The notes under the pieces were generated by a model. That model made no database searches, was not told where the DNA came from, and saw only the letters and a list, made by a program, of their open reading frames with translations. 64,000 bases of DNA, taken from Clostridiales bacterium (lineage in GTDB: Bacteria; Bacillota; Clostridia; Peptostreptococcales; Anaerovoracaceae). The first letter of the stretch is position 1; every line of letters begins with the position of its first letter. Below are positions 1 through 9,164 of the stretch, in pieces. Location of the stretch: contig CP042469.1 in assembly GCA_015243575.1 (NCBI GenBank), positions 1,116,001 to 1,180,000 on the forward strand, written 5' to 3'. The translations under genes and the position numbers were made by a program.

Positions 1-1
1 T

Positions 2-2251
2 CATCCTATGGGCTGGGACTCTTTCGGTCTGCCTGCGGAGAATGCTGCCATCAAGCATGGAATTCACCCCAATGTATGGACATGGGAAAACATTGCGGAA
101 ATGAGAAATCAGCTAAAGCAGCTTGGGTTATCTTATGATTGGGATCGAGAAGTCGCCACCTGCCACCCTGATTATTACAAGTGGATGCAATGGATTTTTA
201 TTCAGTTTTTTGAAAAGGGCCTGGCATATAAGAAGAAGAATCCTGTTAACTGGTGTCCTTCTTGTCAGACAGTACTTGCAAATGAGCAGGTCGTTGACGG
301 AGCATGTGAACGCTGTTCTACTCCTGTTGGGAAAAAGGATCTGGATCAGTGGTATCTGAAGATTACCGACTATGCCGATCGCCTGCTGACTGATATTGAT
401 CGGCTGGAAGGCTGGCCCAACAAGGTCAAGGTCATGCAAAAAAACTGGATTGGAAAAAGCGTCGGCGGTGAAGTGGATTTCACAATTGAAGGCTTTGACA
501 AGACACTGAAGATATTTACTACCAGGCCTGATACTTTATTTGGCGTTACCTATATGGTACTTGCTCCAGAGCACCCATATGTTAAAGAGCTTATCGCCGG
601 AACGGAATATGAGGCCGCTGTTAATGAGTTCCTCAATAAGCTTCAGTACATGACCGATATTGAAAGAACCGCCACAACCCTTGAAAAGGATGGTATCTTC
701 ATCGGAAGATACGCAGTGAATCCTTTGAATGGCAAGAAGGTTCCCGTTTATATTGCAAACTATGTTCTCATGGATTACGGCACCGGTGCTATTATGGCTG
801 TTCCTGCCCACGACCAGAGAGACTTTGATTTCGCTAAGAAATACAATTTGGATATCATTCCAGTCGTCGATCCGAAAAACCCGGAAATCGATATTAACAA
901 CCTGAAGGAAGCCTTCGAAGCCGACGGCACTATGATCAATTCCGGACAGTTTGATGGAATGGATGTGGAGACGGCAAAAGAGCAGATTGTGGCTTTCCTT
1001 GAGGAGAAGAACATCGGAACAAAGTCTGTAAATTTCAGACTCAGAGACTGGCTGATTTCAAGACAGAGATATTGGGGCTGCCCAATTCCAATGGTCTGGT
1101 GTGATCACTGCGGCTGGGTACCGGAAAAGATGGAAAACCTACCGGTTCTTCTGCCAACTGACGTTGTCTTCACCGGGAAAGGAGAGTCGCCGCTGACCAC
1201 CAGCCCGACCTTCATGGATACCACCTGCCCGAAATGCGGCGGAAAGGCAACGAGAGAAACGGATACCATGGATACCTTCCTGGATTCTTCCTGGTATTTC
1301 TTAAAATACACAGATGCCAAGAACATGGAACGGATCTGGGATCAGAAAAAGGCCGATTACTGGATGCCCGTAGACCAATATATCGGAGGTGTAGAGCATG
1401 CGATCCTGCATCTACTCTATGCAAGATTTTTTACTAAGTTCCTCTACGACATCGGTTTCAGTGCGGCAGATGAGCCGTTTACAAACCTGCTGACTCAGGG
1501 CATGGTGCTCAAGGATGGTACAAAAATGTCAAAATCCAAGGGTAATGTTGTCAGTCCGGAGGAAATTATCAGCAAATACGGAGCAGATACAGCACGTTTA
1601 TTTATTCTGTTTGCATCTCCGCCGGAAAAGGAACTGGAATGGTCCGATGCTGGAGTGGAGGGAAGCTACCGCTTCCTGAACAGAGTGCACCGACTCGTAT
1701 TTGAGCTGAATGACAAGCTCAAGGACGTGACTGCATCCAGACAGGCAGTCAGCGCTGAGGACAAAAAGTTAAACTATGCAATGAACGCTACCATTAAGAA
1801 AGTATCTGAGGATGTGGGCGGCAGATTTAACTTCAATACAGCGATCAGCTCCATTATGGAACTTGTCAATGAGATCTACCGCTATAAAGAAACAGAGACA
1901 CTGAATCTGGGACTTCTAAAAGCTGCAGTGGAGAATTTAATTTTGATTTTATCTCCGTTTACACCGCACATTTGCGAGGAAATGTGGGAGTTTACAGGAC
2001 ATAGCGGAACGGTTTATCTCGAAAACTGGCCCGAATATGACGAAGCGGCTCTGGTCAAGGATGCAGTTGAGATTGTAATTCAGTTCAACGGAAAGCTGAA
2101 GGACAAGATTGAGGTTCCAAACGGACTCTCCAAGGAGCAGCTGCAGGAAACAGTAATGGATAGTGACAAAGTCAAGGCATTGCTGGCTGGCAAGGAAATT
2201 GTAAAAATTGTTGCTGTGCCTAATAAATTGATCAATATTGTCGTAAAATAA
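2..2251 (+). CDS. leuS: Leucine--tRNA ligase, 5' end cut by window edge
   Basis: Class I aminoacyl-tRNA synthetase that charges tRNA-Leu in the cytoplasm. The frame is open from base 2 (reads [11 protein letters not shown]), just after the position of the HIGH motif, so the start lies outside the window; 749 residues are visible. Seen in order: the zinc-type Cys pairs (WCPSC, CERC), the CP1 editing domain with a TTRPDT motif, a second Cys cluster, the catalytic KMSKS loop (KMSKSKGN near residue 510 of the visible part), and the anticodon-binding C-terminal part. It is followed after 2 bp by the long RNase J frame. No oddity in the visible part. Confidence 0.97.
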   Translation, partial: HPMGWDSFGLPAENAAIKHGIHPNVWTWENIAEMRNQLKQLGLSYDWDREVATCHPDYYKWMQWIFIQFFEKGLAYKKKNPVNWCPSCQTVLANEQVVDGACERCSTPVGKKDLDQWYLKITDYADRLLTDIDRLEGWPNKVKVMQKNWIGKSVGGEVDFTIEGFDKTLKIFTTRPDTLFGVTYMVLAPEHPYVKELIAGTEYEAAVNEFLNKLQYMTDIERTATTLEKDGIFIGRYAVNPLNGKKVPVYIANYVLMDYGTGAIMAVPAHDQRDFDFAKKYNLDIIPVVDPKNPEIDINNLKEAFEADGTMINSGQFDGMDVETAKEQIVAFLEEKNIGTKSVNFRLRDWLISRQRYWGCPIPMVWCDHCGWVPEKMENLPVLLPTDVVFTGKGESPLTTSPTFMDTTCPKCGGKATRETDTMDTFLDSSWYFLKYTDAKNMERIWDQKKADYWMPVDQYIGGVEHAILHLLYARFFTKFLYDIGFSAADEPFTNLLTQGMVLKDGTKMSKSKGNVVSPEEIISKYGADTARLFILFASPPEKELEWSDAGVEGSYRFLNRVHRLVFELNDKLKDVTASRQAVSAEDKKLNYAMNATIKKVSEDVGGRFNFNTAISSIMELVNEIYRYKETETLNLGLLKAAVENLILILSPFTPHICEEMWEFTGHSGTVYLENWPEYDEAALVKDAVEIVIQFNGKLKDKIEVPNGLSKEQLQETVMDSDKVKALLAGKEIVKIVAVPNKLINIVVK

Positions 2252-2310
2252 CAATGTATTATAAAAGAACACGTACGGAGAAAGAATGTAAGGAAGAAAG
2301 GATTGAAAAT

Positions 2311-3990
2311 TTGAAAACAAATGACAATAAAAAAGGAGTTAGCCCCGTAAAGGTGATTCCAATTGGCGGTTTGAACGAAATCGGAAAGAATATGACCGTT
2401 TTGGAATACAAAAATGACATCATGATTATTGACTGCGGGCTATCATTTCCTGATGATGAAATGTTCGGAATCGACATCGTAATTCCCGATTTCAGCTATT
2501 TAATCAAGAACCGGGATAAGGTAAAGGGCATGATTCTAACCCATGGACACGAGGACCATATCGGAGCCATTCCCTATTTTTTAAAAGAACTAAATATTCC
2601 TATTTACGGAACCAGGTTGACACTGGGTCTGGTTGAAAATAAACTGAAGGAGCATGGAATCAAAGGCAAGCTGAACACCATCAAAGCGGGCCAGACGGTC
2701 AAGATTGGAGAGTTTAAGGTGGATACCATCCGAACAACTCACTCCATAGCCGATGCGATTTGTCTTGCAATTGATACCCCTGCAGGAGTTGTATTTCATA
2801 CGGGAGACTTCAAGATTGACTATACGCCCATCGACGGGGAACCCATTGATTTCCAGCGTCTTGCGGAACTGGGACACAAGGGTGTTCTGCTGATGCTTGC
2901 TGACAGTACAAATGCAGAAAGAAAAGGATATACCGCTTCTGAAAAGACCGTTGGAGTTACACTGGAAAATATTTTCCGTAATTCCGAGGCTAGAATTTTG
3001 ATCGCAACATTCTCCTCCAACGTACACAGGGTACAGCGTATCGTTGATACCGCAGTGATGTTTGGAAGAAAGGTGGCCATCTCCGGACGAAGCATGGTCA
3101 ATGTGGTGAATCTGGCCATAGAGCTGGGTTACTTGAAAGTCCCAGAGAATGTTTTCGTGGATATCAATAAGATTAAGCATATTCCTGACAATCAGCTGGT
3201 GATTATCACAACGGGAAGCCAAGGAGAGCCCATGTCTGCTCTTTCCAGAATGGCTTCATCGGATCACAAGGCGGTTCAGATCAAACGAGGAGATATGGTT
3301 ATTCTTTCCTCAAGCCCCATACCAGGAAATGAAAAAACCATTTCCAATGTAGTGAACAAGCTCTTTGAGAAGGGTGCAGACGTGATCTATTCTGATATTG
3401 CAGATATTCACGTGTCTGGTCACGCTTGCTCTGAGGAATTGAAGCTGATTCACTCCTTGATCAAACCGAAATATTTTATGCCGGTTCATGGTGAGTACAG
3501 ACACCTGAAGCAGCATGCCCTGCTTGCGGAGAGTTTGGGAATGCCGCCGCAAAACACCTATATCTTAGAAAATGGCCAGGTGCTCCATCTGACCAAAGAT
3601 AATGTTGTAAAGGCAAAGGAGGAAGTTGCTGCTTCCGCAATCCTTGTTGACGGCCTGGGCGTCGGAGATGTAGGGAATATTGTACTGAGAGATAGAAAAC
3701 TGTTGTCAGAATCAGGCTTGATCATCGTAGTTGCTGCCATCGACAAGAGCACCGGAATGATTTGCTCAGGACCGGACATTATCTCGAGAGGCTTTGTCTA
3801 CGTGAGAGAGAATGAGGACTTGATGAATTCGGCTAAGATGGCTGTCAGCGCCAGATTAAACAAATGTTATGAAGGCGGACTGAGAGACTGGGCCGGGCTG
3901 AAGAACGCAGTAAAGGACGAACTGAAGAACTTCATTTATGAAAGAACCAAGAGAAGCCCGGTAATATTGCCGATCTTCCTGGAAGTATAA
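2311..3990 (+). CDS. rnj: Ribonuclease J
   Basis: Metallo-beta-lactamase/beta-CASP RNase with 5'-to-3' exonuclease and endonuclease activity, central to mRNA decay and rRNA maturation in Firmicutes. Seen: the N-terminal IGGLNEIGKN signature, the zinc motif THGHEDHIG, the beta-CASP core (HSIADA, HTGDFKID) and the C-terminal HVSGHA and PVHGEYRH motifs. Length is 559 residues from the TTG at 2311, which has AGGAAGAAAGG 9 nt upstream; the same frame is open back to an ATG at 2254, but that extension is lysine-rich and atypical, and a GTG at 2353 is a weaker third choice. It follows leuS directly and ends in a strong hairpin terminator. Confidence 0.95.
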   Translation: MKTNDNKKGVSPVKVIPIGGLNEIGKNMTVLEYKNDIMIIDCGLSFPDDEMFGIDIVIPDFSYLIKNRDKVKGMILTHGHEDHIGAIPYFLKELNIPIYGTRLTLGLVENKLKEHGIKGKLNTIKAGQTVKIGEFKVDTIRTTHSIADAICLAIDTPAGVVFHTGDFKIDYTPIDGEPIDFQRLAELGHKGVLLMLADSTNAERKGYTASEKTVGVTLENIFRNSEARILIATFSSNVHRVQRIVDTAVMFGRKVAISGRSMVNVVNLAIELGYLKVPENVFVDINKIKHIPDNQLVIITTGSQGEPMSALSRMASSDHKAVQIKRGDMVILSSSPIPGNEKTISNVVNKLFEKGADVIYSDIADIHVSGHACSEELKLIHSLIKPKYFMPVHGEYRHLKQHALLAESLGMPPQNTYILENGQVLHLTKDNVVKAKEEVAASAILVDGLGVGDVGNIVLRDRKLLSESGLIIVVAAIDKSTGMICSGPDIISRGFVYVRENEDLMNSAKMAVSARLNKCYEGGLRDWAGLKNAVKDELKNFIYERTKRSPVILPIFLEV

Positions 3991-4022
3991 GCTGTCATCG
4001 GTTCAAGCGTTATGAATGAAAG

Positions 4023-4063
4023 CCGGAAACCCTCCAGGTTGCGACCTGGAGGGTTCCGGTTTC
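4023..4063 (+). terminator. Intrinsic terminator after rnj
   Basis: A GC-rich hairpin about 16 bp long: left arm 4023-4039 (CCGGAAACCCTCCAGGT) and right arm 4044-4059, with a four-base loop and one bulged A. It is followed by only a short T tract (GTTTC), so termination rests mainly on the stem. It lies between the RNase J stop and the ribosome binding site of the next gene. Confidence 0.75.
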
Positions 4064-4128
4064 AAAAATTTAGCAAAACAATTCAGGCTCGTTCTATAAC
4101 AGGACGAAGAAATGTTAGGAGGTTGCCC

Positions 4129-4461
4129 GTGAACGTACATGACGAAGCACACAATCTGGCCAGAGCCATCAGGGAATCAGACGAATACAGACAGTATGCG
4201 GAGCTCAAGGATGCTGCATCCCAGAATGAAGAGCTTGCTGTAATGCTCAATGATTATCGTGCGAAACAATTTGAAATTCAGGCAAAACAGATGGCAGGAG
4301 AAGAGCTTGGACCTGAAGTAATGGAACAGATCCAGTCCCTCAGTCAAATTATTATGAGAGATCCTCTGGCTTTTCAATATGTTCAGGCAGAGGCACGTTT
4401 CACTTTGCTTGTGAACGATGTCTTTAATATTCTGGGGGATGTGATCAAATTTGACAGATAA
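4129..4461 (+). CDS. YlbF/YheA family protein
   Basis: Small helical protein (110 residues) resembling the YlbF/YmcA/YheA family. In Bacillus, YlbF and YmcA join YaaT in a complex that modulates RNase Y and developmental decisions, but which paralogue this is cannot be told here. The sequence is nearly all charged helix (e.g. ARAIRESDEYRQYAELKDAA), with no signal peptide or membrane segment. The start is the GTG at 4129, which has a perfect AGGAGG 6 nt upstream; the frame is open further upstream only because it runs through the terminator hairpin. It overlaps the following M24 peptidase by 11 bp, so the two are probably translationally coupled. Confidence 0.8.
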   Translation: MNVHDEAHNLARAIRESDEYRQYAELKDAASQNEELAVMLNDYRAKQFEIQAKQMAGEELGPEVMEQIQSLSQIIMRDPLAFQYVQAEARFTLLVNDVFNILGDVIKFDR

Positions 4462-5161
4462 GCAGAAAAGTAATATCGTAAAAAGTGCACGCGAGATAGA
4501 AAGTATTTCTAAGGCTGCGGCCTTGGGTGATCGTTGTTTCAGCCATATTCTCGGTTTTATTGAGCCGGGTATGACCGATCAGCAGGTGGCTGATGAAATC
4601 GGGCGTTTTCTCTACGCAGGCGGTGCTGAGGGGCTTGCTTTTGATACCATCAGCGTTTCTGGAGAACGATCCTGCCTCCCACACGGAGAACCAACAGATA
4701 AGGTGATCCAAAAGGGTGAATTTCTTACCATGGATTTCGGTGCTGTAATCGATGGTTACTGCGGCGATATGACCAGGACTGTTGCCATTGGTTTTGTTAC
4801 TGATGAAATGAAGCGCGTTTATGAAACGGTGCTGGAAGCTCAGCTTGCAGCCATCGAGTTTATCAAAGCTGGAGTGGCTTGTTTTGATGCGGATAAAGTG
4901 GCGAGAGACATCATAAGCAATGCAGGCTATGGAGAATACTATCCTCATGGCTTGGGCCACGGTGTGGGCACTCTGGTGCATGAGGCACCTACATTGAATG
5001 CCAAAAGTATAGAAATTCTTGAGAAAGATATGGTCATTACCATTGAACCGGGTATTTACATACCAAATAAATTTGGTGTACGGATTGAAGACTTGGCAAT
5101 CGTTACTGACTTTGGTATAATAAATAAAGTTGAGTCAAAAAAGGAACTGATTATTTTGTAA
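4451..5161 (+). CDS. M24 family metallopeptidase (aminopeptidase P-like), catalytic domain only
   Basis: Pita-bread fold metallopeptidase, likely Xaa-Pro specific. The metal ligands of the M24B type are all visible: MDFG, GDMTRT, HGLGHGVG, EPGIY and RIEDLA, and the PHGEPTD pattern is that of PepP/PepQ rather than methionine aminopeptidase. At 236 residues it lacks the roughly 120-residue creatinase-like N-terminal domain of the usual 350-residue YqhT type; the protein begins at the linker that precedes the catalytic domain. The start is a TTG at 4451 inside the end of the ylbF-like gene, with a G-rich stretch about 12 nt upstream. An M24 gene just before efp is also the order in Bacillus (yqhT-efp). 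Confidence 0.85.
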   Translation: MTDKQKSNIVKSAREIESISKAAALGDRCFSHILGFIEPGMTDQQVADEIGRFLYAGGAEGLAFDTISVSGERSCLPHGEPTDKVIQKGEFLTMDFGAVIDGYCGDMTRTVAIGFVTDEMKRVYETVLEAQLAAIEFIKAGVACFDADKVARDIISNAGYGEYYPHGLGHGVGTLVHEAPTLNAKSIEILEKDMVITIEPGIYIPNKFGVRIEDLAIVTDFGIINKVESKKELIIL

Positions 5162-5255
5162 CGGATATCAAGTGTCCCTTGACAATGCTTCCGGCGTGAT
5201 GCAGTTTGTCTATGGATGCTATCAATAATTGAACTATTTTGGAGGTATTATAATA

Positions 5256-5816
5256 ATGATTTATGCAAGCGATTTTAGAAAAGGAATTACCTTTGAAATC
5301 AACGGAGAGCCTCATGTAATCCTAGATTTCCAGCATGTAAAGCCGGGTAAGGGTGCAGCTTTCGTAAGAACGAAATACAGAAATATTCTGACGGGAGCAA
5401 CGAGAGAAGAAGCATTCAATCCAAACGACAAATTTGAGAATGCACGTATCGAAACAAAATCGATGCAGTATCTCTACAGTGACGGTGAACTATACTACTT
5501 CATGGATCAGGAAACTTATGACCAGATTCCGTTAATGAAAGAACAGGTTGAAGATGCGATTCTCTATCTCAGAGAAAATGATATGGCAACGATAAAGTTC
5601 TTCAAAGACAGTGCTTTTCTGGTTGAGCCGCCGAACTTTGTAAATCTCAAGGTTATTGAAACGGAACCGGGCGTTAAAGGAGATACTGCTACCAATGTGA
5701 CAAAAGCTGCGACGGTTGAAACAGGGGCTGTAATCCAGGTTCCGATCTTTATCGAAGAAGGCGAAGTAATCCAGATTGACACCAGAAGCGGTGAATATTT
5801 ATCAAGAGCAAAATAG
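5256..5816 (+). CDS. efp: Elongation factor P
   Basis: Translation factor that relieves ribosome stalling at polyproline stretches. 186 residues, the normal family length, with the KOW-like first domain (residues 1-65, tip [12 protein letters not shown] carrying the lysine that is post-translationally modified in many bacteria) followed by two OB domains and the C-terminal signature ending in GEYLSRAK. The ATG at 5256 has GGAGG 10 nt upstream; nine codons of open frame before it are not expected to be translated. It sits 94 bp after the M24 peptidase and is followed at once by a terminator. Confidence 0.97.
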   Translation: MIYASDFRKGITFEINGEPHVILDFQHVKPGKGAAFVRTKYRNILTGATREEAFNPNDKFENARIETKSMQYLYSDGELYYFMDQETYDQIPLMKEQVEDAILYLRENDMATIKFFKDSAFLVEPPNFVNLKVIETEPGVKGDTATNVTKAATVETGAVIQVPIFIEEGEVIQIDTRSGEYLSRAK

Positions 5817-5824
5817 GCTGAAAC

Positions 5825-5862
5825 ATTTCGCAGGATGATCGTCGTTCTGCGAAATTTTTTTG
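5825..5862 (+). terminator. Intrinsic terminator after efp
   Basis: Hairpin ATTTCGCAG (5825-5833) / CTGCGAAAT (5847-5855) followed by a run of T. It begins 8 nt after the efp stop codon. Confidence 0.85.
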
Positions 5863-5952
5863 ACGGCGTTTTGGACAGGGAGGTATCCGGCGCACATTGG
5901 ATGGTGCCAAATTGGACGTATACGCTGGTGAAGCAATGTATGGGGGCAAGGT

Positions 5953-6996
5953 ATGGGCAAGAGACGCAATAAGATAAAAAATAAGAAACGATTAATTTTC
6001 AGTGTGGTAATCATCATCGCGACGATACTGCTGGCAGCGGCGGCATTCTTCTCCGTCTATTTGAATAAGCAGAGTGAACCGGTAAATCCGGACAACGAGG
6101 CATCTGTGACGGTGGTTATTCCGAACGGAACGGGAACGGGAGGTATTGCCCGTATCCTGGCTGACAACGAACTGATCAGCAGTGAAAGTGTTTTTAAAAT
6201 ACAATCAAAAACCAGGGGATTTGATGGTAAATATAAGGCCGGGGAGTATAGCCTTTCGCCAAGTATGTCGATGGCAGATATTATGAAGATTCTTCTGTCG
6301 GGTAAAGCGAATACGATGCGTTTTACGATCCCGGAAGGTTATGATATCAGACGCACTACAGAGAAGCTGGCATCTGAGGGGCTGATTAACCCTGAGGTCT
6401 TTGCCAATGAAATTCAGTCAGGACAATTTGATTATAAATTCCTGGCGGATGCTCCTGCCGGAGCGGATCGCCTGGAGGGTTTTTTATTCCCTGAAACGTA
6501 TGATATCTATACAACGGCGAATGAGCACGACATCATCAATAAAATGCTTGCTCAGTTTGATAAAGTTTTTACAGAAGAATATTATCAGAGGGCTAAGGAA
6601 CTTGGCATGAGTGTAAGAGATGTAATCACCCTTGCTTCCATCATCGAGCGGGAAGCACAGGTATCAGAGGACAGACCAATTATCGCAAGTGTTTTTTACA
6701 ACAGACTGAAAATCAGCATGCCGCTTCAATCCTGTGCCACCGTTCAATATATTTTGGGTGAGCAAAAGCCGGTTCTGAGCATTAAGGATACACAGATCGA
6801 ATCGCCATATAATACGTATCTGAATGCTGGTTTGCCGCCGGGTCCAATTGCATCGCCCGGAGCAGACTCGATAAAAGCTGCTCTTTATCCGGCAGATACG
6901 AAATATCTATATTTCCTTGCAAAAGGGGACGGTTCTCATGCGTTTTCCGAAACCTATGATCAATTTTTAAAGGATAAGAGAAAATATATCAACTAG
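5953..6996 (+). CDS. mltG: Endolytic murein transglycosylase MltG
   Basis: YceG-like membrane-anchored lytic transglycosylase that cleaves nascent glycan strands and helps set their length. 347 residues: a basic N-terminus (MGKRRNKIKNKKR), one transmembrane helix at about residues 16-38, a LysM-like segment with the IPNGTGTGGIARIL motif, then the catalytic YceG domain with LEGFLFPETY, the catalytic-region motif ASIIEREAQ and the tail NTYLNAGLPPGPIASPG. The ATG at 5953 follows GGGGGCAAGG. It heads the mltG-trmR-trhP group, the same order as yrrL-yrrM-yrrN/O in Bacillus. Confidence 0.95.
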   Translation: MGKRRNKIKNKKRLIFSVVIIIATILLAAAAFFSVYLNKQSEPVNPDNEASVTVVIPNGTGTGGIARILADNELISSESVFKIQSKTRGFDGKYKAGEYSLSPSMSMADIMKILLSGKANTMRFTIPEGYDIRRTTEKLASEGLINPEVFANEIQSGQFDYKFLADAPAGADRLEGFLFPETYDIYTTANEHDIINKMLAQFDKVFTEEYYQRAKELGMSVRDVITLASIIEREAQVSEDRPIIASVFYNRLKISMPLQSCATVQYILGEQKPVLSIKDTQIESPYNTYLNAGLPPGPIASPGADSIKAALYPADTKYLYFLAKGDGSHAFSETYDQFLKDKRKYIN

Positions 6997-7039
6997 TACG
7001 TGTCTGAAAACTATTCGGAAAACGTCTTAAAGGAGTTCC

Positions 7040-7717
7040 ATGAAATTTGTTAACGATAAGGTCTCTGAATATATAGACAGTTATTACAGGCCGCTCAATG
7101 CGGATCTGATGAAATTGAGGGAAGAAGCGGAGGAAGCTTTGATCCCCATCATTACCAGAGATACGGAAATGCTACTTTTAAATTTGCTGCGAATCAGAAA
7201 GCCAAAGCGGATTTTGGAGATTGGTACTGCTGTTGGATATTCCGCAATTTGCTTTGCCTCACTCCTCGAGGAAACGAAAATCGTTAGCTTGGAAGTGAGA
7301 GAGGATATGTTCCTCAAGGCAACCGCCAATCTGAAGCGGTTTCAAATGGAGGATCGGATCGAAATTCGGCTCAAGGATGCTGCGGAAAGTCTGGATGAGA
7401 TGAATGCATCTCTCAAAGATGTGGAAACACAGGGTTTTGATATGGTGTTTATCGATGCAGCAAAGAGTCACTATAAACTTTTCTGGAATGGAAGCATCCC
7501 GCTCTGCAGAAAAGATGCAGTCATCATTTCGGATAATATCCTGCTGAAGGCGAGAACCGCGTCCGATGAATTTGTTACTAAGCGCAGACAGATGACAAGC
7601 GTTCGGCAAATGCGGGAGTACATCAGGGAAATATCGGAATCTGAAATCGCAGATACGACGCTGATTCCCATTGGTGACGGCGTTGCGCTCAGTGTTCTAA
7701 GGGCTCGCACGGAATAA
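7040..7717 (+). CDS. trmR: tRNA 5-hydroxyuridine methyltransferase (TrmR/YrrM type)
   Basis: Class I SAM-dependent O-methyltransferase of the catechol-OMT-like family, 225 residues. Seen: the SAM motif ILEIGTAVGYSAI, the acidic LEVRED strand end, FDMVFIDAAKSHY and the metal/substrate region ISDNIL. In Bacillus subtilis YrrM (TrmR) methylates 5-hydroxyuridine at tRNA position 34 to 5-methoxyuridine. The function is assigned from family plus context, because the next gene is the matching hydroxylase (TrhP) and the gene before is mltG, as in Bacillus. ATG at 7040 with AAAGGAG upstream. A generic small-molecule O-methyltransferase cannot be excluded from sequence alone. Confidence 0.85.
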   Translation: MKFVNDKVSEYIDSYYRPLNADLMKLREEAEEALIPIITRDTEMLLLNLLRIRKPKRILEIGTAVGYSAICFASLLEETKIVSLEVREDMFLKATANLKRFQMEDRIEIRLKDAAESLDEMNASLKDVETQGFDMVFIDAAKSHYKLFWNGSIPLCRKDAVIISDNILLKARTASDEFVTKRRQMTSVRQMREYIREISESEIADTTLIPIGDGVALSVLRARTE

Positions 7718-7821
7718 ACCAGCGATTCCCAATGAAACAGATAACGAATAACAATCATAACCGGAGAAATAACAAAGGAGTATCGTATCGGTTGTCTGAT
7801 GCGAGCTATGGAGAACAATAC

Positions 7822-9048
7822 ATGATGAAAAAAATAGAACTGCTTGCACCGGCCGGTGATCTGGAAAAGCTCAAGATTGCGGTGGATTATGGCGCCGATG
7901 CAGTGTACTTTGGCGGTGAGATGTTCGGCCTTCGCTCAGGAGCAAAAAATTTCACTGTTGAGGAGATCCAAGAGGGTGTCTCCTATGCCCATGACAGAGG
8001 GAAAAAAGTTCATATGACTGTGAATATCTTTGCCCATAACGAGGATATCACCGAACTGGAACAATACTTACATCGTATCAAAGAGATTTCAATCGATGCG
8101 TTTATTGTATCGGATCCCGGGGTTATGATGGCGATTCGTGCTGTCATGCCGGAAGCGGAAATCCATCTCAGCACACAGGCAAATATGACAAATTATAGAA
8201 CGGCTGAATTTTGGGGGAAACAGGGGGTGAAAAGAATCGTCCTTGCACGAGAACTCACCTTCGGCGAAATCAAAGAGCTCCGGGAAAAACTTCCGGAGGA
8301 CATGGAACTGGAATCCTTTATTCAAGGCGCCATGTGCATCTCCTATTCCGGACGCTGCCTGCTCAGCAATTTTATGATCGAGCGGGACGCCAACCGAGGA
8401 GAGTGTGCTCATCCATGCCGCTGGAAATATCACCTCGTGGAAGAGCAGCGACCAGGCGAATATTTTCCTGTTGAAGAAGACGAACGAGGAACCTATATCC
8501 TGAATTCCAGAGATCTTTGCATGATTGAACACATTCCCGATCTGATTCAGTCTGGGCTGGCTTCTCTGAAAATAGAAGGCCGTATGAAGAGTATTTTTTA
8601 TGTGGCTACGGTTGTGGGGGCTTATCGAAGAGCGATTGATGCCTATTATGCCGATCCTGAAGGATATGTGTTCAACCCTGACTGGCTGAATGAACTGAAG
8701 AAGGTAAGCCACAGAGAGTTTACAACAGGGTTTTATTACAATCAGCCCACCAATAAAGATCAGAACTACCAGACCAGTGCCTATACCAGAGACTATACCT
8801 TCGTGGGACTTGTAAAAAGTTACGACCACGAGACCGGTATGGCTGTGGTAGAGCAGCGAAATAAGATGCGTCTTGGTGACGAAATCGAAGTTTTCGGCCC
8901 ATTTACCGATTATTTCGCGCAGAAGATCGAAATTCTTCTGGACGAGGAAAATCAACCAATCGAAGCAGCACCTCATCCCCAGCAAATTGTAAAAATTAGG
9001 ATGAAACAGCCTGTTGCAGAAAAATATATGTTACGGAAACAAAAATAA
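7822..9048 (+). CDS. trhP: Peptidase U32 family tRNA hydroxylation protein (TrhP type)
   Basis: Member of the U32 family, whose TrhP branch makes 5-hydroxyuridine at tRNA position 34. 408 residues from the ATG at 7822 (GGAG 8 nt upstream); thirty further in-frame codons upstream lack a good ribosome binding site. Seen: the N-terminal LLAPAGDLEKLKIA and GADAVYFGG motifs, the U32 signature ESFIQGAMCISYSGRC, and the Cys cluster GECAHPC that in relatives binds an Fe-S cluster. It lies 104 bp after trmR, so the two wobble-uridine steps are probably co-expressed. Bacillus has two such genes in a row (TrhP1, TrhP2); only one full-length copy is here. Confidence 0.88.
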   Translation: MMKKIELLAPAGDLEKLKIAVDYGADAVYFGGEMFGLRSGAKNFTVEEIQEGVSYAHDRGKKVHMTVNIFAHNEDITELEQYLHRIKEISIDAFIVSDPGVMMAIRAVMPEAEIHLSTQANMTNYRTAEFWGKQGVKRIVLARELTFGEIKELREKLPEDMELESFIQGAMCISYSGRCLLSNFMIERDANRGECAHPCRWKYHLVEEQRPGEYFPVEEDERGTYILNSRDLCMIEHIPDLIQSGLASLKIEGRMKSIFYVATVVGAYRRAIDAYYADPEGYVFNPDWLNELKKVSHREFTTGFYYNQPTNKDQNYQTSAYTRDYTFVGLVKSYDHETGMAVVEQRNKMRLGDEIEVFGPFTDYFAQKIEILLDEENQPIEAAPHPQQIVKIRMKQPVAEKYMLRKQK

Positions 9049-9049
9049 A

Positions 9050-9156
9050 GTGGTATAATATATTGAATATGTATAAACTCTGCGCACTTAGCTGCGCAGA
9101 AAGCTTCTCAGCCGGGGTAATAAGGCCTTAGGCCGGGGATTTACAATTAAGGAGGA
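9050..9156 (+). promoter_or_regulatory. Promoter and structured leader of the CNNM transporter gene
   Basis: A TATAAT at 9054-9059 comes just after the trhP stop. The roughly 100-nt leader then holds a hairpin CTGCGC/GCGCAG (9072-9091) and a stretch with two GCCGGGG repeats separated by the palindrome TAAGGCCTTA, ending in the AAGGAGG ribosome binding site. I could not match it to the Mg, Mn or other metal riboswitch consensus I know, so this is only a candidate cis-regulatory leader. Confidence 0.35.
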
Positions 9157-9164
9157 AATTTTTA

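Noticed and set aside
4012-4128. N-terminal extension of the YlbF-like gene
   Set aside because: It runs through the rnj terminator hairpin, and the GTG at 4129 has a perfect AGGAGG.
8089-8985. Long antisense open frame (298 codons) opposite trhP
   Set aside because: The + strand frame has the complete U32 signature. The antisense reading is Cys/His/Ile-rich with no family pattern and no ribosome binding site.
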